A DNA stretch of 44,215 nt from contig CAJUNM010000005.1 in NCBI GenBank assembly GCA_910587805.1, positions 1 to 44,215 of the forward strand, written 5' to 3'. The position numbers and the translations under genes are program-made. The notes under the pieces are model-generated. The model was given only the letters and a program-made list of their open reading frames with translations, had not been told where the DNA came from and ran no database searches. How positions within the stretch are numbered: position 1 is the stretch's first letter; every line of letters starts with the position of its first letter. Below are positions 41,166-44,215 of this stretch, piece after piece. Source of the DNA: an uncultured Christensenellaceae bacterium (GTDB lineage Bacteria; Bacillota; Clostridia; Christensenellales; Pumilibacteraceae).

Positions 41166-42743
41166 TTACAGCGTGGCAACGTACTCGTCGTACGTAACGG
41201 GACGGTCGTATACCTTTTCGCCGTTCTCTATGATAATGATCCTATTCGCCACCGACGACATTATTTCCTCGTCGGCAGTGATAAACAGTATAGGCGCTTT
41301 GAAATTGATCATGCCCTTATTGAGCGACGTTATGCTTTCAAGGTCGAGGTGGTTTGTAGGCTCGTCGAACATCAAAAAGTTCGGAGAAAGCAACATCATC
41401 CGCGCGAGCATGCAACGCGCTTTTTCGCCGCCGGACAGAACGTTCGCGGCTTTGAGCGCCTCGTCTCCCGAAAACAGCAGCCTGCCCAACCACGAGCGCA
41501 AATACTCTTGCTCGTGATTTTCAGACCAGCGATCTATCCATTTGACGAGCGATTCGCTGCAGCCCTCGAAATACTTATCGTAGTTTTGCGGCATATATGC
41601 GGGCTTTATATTCTTGCCCCAAATTATTCTGCCCGAATCAGGCTCGCTCTCGCCGAATATGCAATCGAACAATTCTGTCACTTCGCGCGAGTTGTCGGTC
41701 AAAAACCCTATCTTGTCGTCTCTGTTCACAGTGAACGAAACGTCCTTGAAAAATCCTTCCTTGGATAATTTTTCAACGCGCAGTATATCGTTGCCCGGAT
41801 CGCGCTCGAACTTGTAATCTATATACGGATACTTGCGCGACGACGGCTTAATATCTTCGATAACGATCTTGTCAAGCTCGCGCTTGCGGCTCGTCGCCTG
41901 TTTGGACTTGGACGCGTTGGCGGAGAAACGCGCTATAAACTCGCGCAGTTCCTTCATACGCGCTTCCGCTTTTTTGTTAGCCTCGCGCTGCTGACGCAAA
42001 ATGAGCTGCGACGACTCGTACCAGAAATCGTAGTTTCCTACGAAAAGATGTATCGCCGCATAATCGACGTCGCAGATGTGCGTGCATACCTGATTGAGAA
42101 AATGCCTGTTGTGCGAAACGATTATTACAGTCGAGCTGTCGAGCGTTTTGATATACTCTTGCAGCCAACGCACGGTTTTAATATCGAGGTTGTTTGTCGG
42201 CTCGTCCAAAAGCAGTATGTCGGGCTTGCCGAAAAGACACTGCGCTATAAGGATCTTGACCTTGATCTTAGGCTCGATCTCGGACATTTGAGTATAGTAA
42301 AGATCGCGATCTATCTGTAACTGACCGAGAATGGTCTCGGCGTCTATCTCGCACTCGTACCCGCCAAGCTCGCCGTAACGGGTTTCAAGCTCCGCGGCAA
42401 GGTTGCCGTCCTCTTCCGAAAAATCGGACTTGGCATACAAAACTTCGCGTTTGTGTCTTACTTCGGCAAGTTCCTTATGTCCGCATATGACCGCCTCGAG
42501 AACGGTGTAATCGTCGTAGGCGTTTTGGTTCTGTTCCAAAACGGACATACGCTCGCCCTTGCCGAGCGAGATCTCGCCTTTTGTCGGCTCGAGCTTTCCG
42601 CTCAAAAGCTTCAAAAACGTGGACTTGCCGGCGCCGTTTGCGCCTATTATACCGTAGCAATTGCCTTCGGTAAACTTTATGCTCACGTTTTCAAACAGAA
42701 CGCGCGCGCCGAACTGAAGTTTTACGTTAGATACGTTGATCAT
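41166..42743 (-). CDS. ABC-F family ATPase with one degenerate nucleotide site
   Basis: 525 aa, two ABC domains joined by a charged linker (about 250-300), no membrane segments: the ABC-F layout of ribosome-associated factors (YbiT/YkpA-like). NBD1 has Walker A GANGAGKS (34-41) and Walker B LLLDEPT, but its signature LSGGE is replaced by MSEIE (153-157). NBD2 has signature LSGGE (436-440) and Walker B LMFDEPTNHLD, but its Walker A region (about 346-355, GFLTDNSREV) has no P-loop and its switch His is replaced (FITADEE). The composite site NBD1 Walker A/NBD2 signature is whole and the other is lost. SD AAAGGA is far (13 nt) from the ATG. A translation factor or an antibiotic-resistance type cannot be told apart here. 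Confidence 0.88.
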   Translation of the reverse strand: MINVSNVKLQFGARVLFENVSIKFTEGNCYGIIGANGAGKSTFLKLLSGKLEPTKGEISLGKGERMSVLEQNQNAYDDYTVLEAVICGHKELAEVRHKREVLYAKSDFSEEDGNLAAELETRYGELGGYECEIDAETILGQLQIDRDLYYTQMSEIEPKIKVKILIAQCLFGKPDILLLDEPTNNLDIKTVRWLQEYIKTLDSSTVIIVSHNRHFLNQVCTHICDVDYAAIHLFVGNYDFWYESSQLILRQQREANKKAEARMKELREFIARFSANASKSKQATSRKRELDKIVIEDIKPSSRKYPYIDYKFERDPGNDILRVEKLSKEGFFKDVSFTVNRDDKIGFLTDNSREVTELFDCIFGESEPDSGRIIWGKNIKPAYMPQNYDKYFEGCSESLVKWIDRWSENHEQEYLRSWLGRLLFSGDEALKAANVLSGGEKARCMLARMMLLSPNFLMFDEPTNHLDLESITSLNKGMINFKAPILFITADEEIMSSVANRIIIIENGEKVYDRPVTYDEYVATL

Positions 42744-42822
42744 CGATTATATATTTTCCTTTTCGTTTTTTTGTACAACGGCATGCTCCGTTTTCCGAAT
42801 CGCCGTATCGCATTCACTAAAA

Positions 42823-42841
42823 AACGGGCAATACGCCCGTT
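42823..42841 (-). terminator. Terminator after rpsR
   Basis: Seven-bp stem AACGGGC/GCCCGTT, 5-nt loop, followed by TTTTTT on the minus strand. Confidence 0.85.
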
Positions 42842-42858
42842 GTTTTTGAGTATGCTTA

Positions 42859-43137
42859 TTATTCGCCGCGGAAAGGCAAAAGCGCCATGATGCGCGCACG
42901 CTTGATGGCGGTGGTTATATCGCGCTGATGCTCGGCGCAAAGCCCCGAAGCACGGCGCGGCAAAATCTTGCCGTTTTCGGCAATGTACTTTTTGAGTCTG
43001 TCCACGTCCTTGTAGTCGACGTGAGCTATATGTCCTTGGCAATATTCGCATACGCGCTTTTTTGCGGGACGGGAGCGGCGGCGGGTCTTGTCGTCGCCGT
43101 CGTTGGCTTTTGCTTTGATATTTCTATTCTTTTCCAT
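42859..43137 (-). CDS. rpsR: 30S ribosomal protein S18, zinc-binding type
   Basis: 92 aa. The family core YKDVDRLKKYIAENGKILPRR and the RDITTAIKRARIMALLPF end are typical. Cysteines CEYC and a C-x2-H pair (LCAEH) indicate the zinc-binding form. It binds the 30S platform together with S6. SD CGGAGA. It follows ssb by 186 bp in the conserved rpsF-ssb-rpsR cluster; I see nothing else in that gap. Confidence 0.97.
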   Translation of the reverse strand: MEKNRNIKAKANDGDDKTRRRSRPAKKRVCEYCQGHIAHVDYKDVDRLKKYIAENGKILPRRASGLCAEHQRDITTAIKRARIMALLPFRGE

Positions 43138-43323
43138 GATAGAATTCTCCGAAATTTTAGATTGATTTGTTGCGCGGCAACCGAATGCTACGCGACCTTT
43201 TCCTTTTCATAGCCGCATCTAACGATTTAGGCGCGACGTAGAGAAAGAAACCGAGCGTCGACCGACGGAAATTGGGAGTTTAGACCCCATAAACGACCGA
43301 GTAAGCGACGACGGCTGACGCCG

Positions 43324-43749
43324 TTAGAACGGTAAGTCGTCGTTATCCACCGGCTGCATATCGCTTATCGGCGGCGCGGACGGCTCGTCGGGCACATAGC
43401 CTTGCGAACCCGCATCCCTATTGGGCGACATGGTTTTGGGCGTCAAAAACTCGACTTCGTCTGCCACAACGTCGAAAGACGTGCGCTTGATCCCGTCGCG
43501 GTCCTCGTACTGTCTGCGCTGGACAGAGCCGTTTATACCTACCTTGCTGCCTTTGTAGAGATACTTGGCGCAGCGGTCCGCAAGCTGACGCCAGCAAATG
43601 ACGTCGAAATAGTCCGCTACACGCTCGCCGCTGCTGTTGGCGAACGGACGGTTCACGGCTACGTTGAATCTTGTGAAGTTGACGCCGCTCGATGTCGTGT
43701 TGCTCTCGGGGTCGCGCGTCAGATTGCCTATAAGAATGATCTTGTTCAT
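43324..43749 (-). CDS. ssb: Single-stranded DNA-binding protein
   Basis: 141 aa. OB fold (MNKIILIGNLTRDPE, FNVAVNR, YFDVICWRQLAD), a Pro/Ser/Gly-rich linker and the acidic tip DDLPF that recruits repair and replication proteins. SD AGGAGA 7 nt before the ATG. It lies between rpsF and rpsR as in most Firmicutes; an inverted repeat precedes it (TCTTACCG ... CGGTAAGA), whose second arm adjoins the SD. Confidence 0.97.
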   Translation of the reverse strand: MNKIILIGNLTRDPESNTTSSGVNFTRFNVAVNRPFANSSGERVADYFDVICWRQLADRCAKYLYKGSKVGINGSVQRRQYEDRDGIKRTSFDVVADEVEFLTPKTMSPNRDAGSQGYVPDEPSAPPISDMQPVDNDDLPF

Positions 43750-43851
43750 AATGTCTCCTACTCTCTTACCGTATCATATAAAATACATAATCCAATAAAA
43801 TGTTGTTGTGCTCTTTACATTCGATTCGCATATTCGGCGGTAAGATACGAT

Positions 43852-44142
43852 TTAGACACGCTCGATCATAAAACGTATAACGTCGTCGCTTATCCGCATC
43901 TGTCTTTCCATTTCCGCGGGCAACTCGGGCGGCGCAACGAACTTCATGAGCACGTAATAGCCTGTGAGATGCTTTCCGGAAATCTTGGTCTGAATGGGAT
44001 ATGCGAGCTTACGCGAACCCCACTCGTCAACGGACACTTCGCCGTTGCCCTCGACAAGCGCTTGGAACTTCCCGATAAGCGCTTTGCGCGCTTCGGCGTC
44101 CTGCTTGTCCGACAAGATGTACAGAACCTCGTAGTTATTCAT
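43852..44142 (-). CDS. rpsF: 30S ribosomal protein S6
   Basis: 96 aa. NNYEVLYIL is the normal S6 N-terminus, and the ferredoxin-like fold with WGSRKLAYPI and GYYVLMKF is present. The start at 44142 is fixed by a near-perfect SD (AAAGGAGG) and the family N-terminus; the longer frame upstream is leader sequence. First gene of rpsF-ssb-rpsR. Confidence 0.97.
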   Translation of the reverse strand: MNNYEVLYILSDKQDAEARKALIGKFQALVEGNGEVSVDEWGSRKLAYPIQTKISGKHLTGYYVLMKFVAPPELPAEMERQMRISDDVIRFMIERV

Positions 44143-44215
44143 AAAACCTCCTTTTGGTCTACCGACCCGCTTAAATGCGGGTAAGGACGGCGGCTGAACG
44201 ATTTTCACCGCCATA
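44143..44215 (-). promoter_or_regulatory. rpsF leader, possible S6:S18 autoregulatory RNA (incomplete)
   Basis: The visible 73 nt of leader contain the hairpin ACCCGC-ATTTAA-GCGGGT and, overlapping it, GGTC-GGTA-GACC, plus a GGCGG/CCGCC pair further 5'. rpsF leaders in many bacteria fold into an S6:S18-binding structure; whether this is one cannot be decided because the window ends. Confidence 0.35.

Overview
The window reads as chromosome of an uncultured, spore-forming, fermentative member of the Clostridia (Firmicutes/Bacillota). The evidence is a SpoIIID regulator, SpoVB-like and SpoIIQ-like proteins, a long Gram-positive-type SRP RNA, class-2 GalT, type-2 IleS, AdhE next to [FeFe]-hydrogenase genes, and gene orders also known from Bacillus and Clostridium (rpmE-yqhQ-prmC-prfA; lysine-decarboxylase-like/tmk/holB/ricT; rpsF-ssb-rpsR). 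Nearly all genes lie on the minus strand; only a Ser/Thr kinase (24095) and spoIIID (38578) are on plus. I see no tRNA, rRNA, CRISPR array or intact transposon. A gut Christensenellales-like lineage is possible but is only a guess.

Layout. 1-1930: an AT-richer two-gene unit, a beta-CASP metallo-beta-lactamase nuclease (cut by the left edge) preceded by a PD-(D/E)XK nuclease-like protein. 2091-5312: prfA, a yqhQ-prmC fusion and rpmE. 5439-7663: an MDR dehydrogenase lacking a usual zinc ligand, then a SpoIIQ-like M23 peptidase and a small secreted protein. 7981-12546: a four-gene redox operon (TrxF-like [2Fe-2S] protein, PAS/hydrogenase-like sensor, SpoIIE-type PP2C phosphatase, catalytic-type [FeFe] hydrogenase). 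12799-16147: adhE and a phosphotransferase kinase. 16545-17966: galT. 18104-23939: hemolysin III-like protein, ileS, rRNA-type methyltransferase and RluA-family pseudouridine synthase. 24095-26312: zinc-ribbon Ser/Thr kinase, zinc-ribbon membrane protein, SRP RNA, Q/N-rich protein. 26892-31422: serS, DUF4886 lipoprotein, small membrane protein, SpoVB-like flippase. 31837-38145: small ferredoxin, ricT, holB, tmk, decarboxylase-like, lysS and an enlarged greA. 38246-38490: 102-bp tandem repeat. 38578-44142: spoIIID, prs, a GlmU with a degenerate first half, an asymmetric ABC-F ATPase, rpsR, ssb, rpsF.

How the genes work together. The hydrogenase/sensor/phosphatase operon and adhE are two alternative electron sinks of fermentation. 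The sensor-like protein has the TSACP signature of putative sensory hydrogenases and is translationally coupled to a phosphatase, so the operon looks like H2- or redox-responsive Ser/Thr dephosphorylation; the kinase at 24095 is a possible but unlinked partner. The rest is translation, replication, cell-wall and sporulation housekeeping.

The most interesting points are the nuclease pair at the left edge, the redox-sensing operon, a set of promoters whose -10 box sits 6-9 nt from the start codon (probable leaderless mRNAs), a GreA with about 95 extra residues between its two domains, a GlmU that has lost the nucleotide-binding loop, an ABC-F protein in which exactly one of the two ATP sites has decayed, and several families of short palindromic or tandem repeats.
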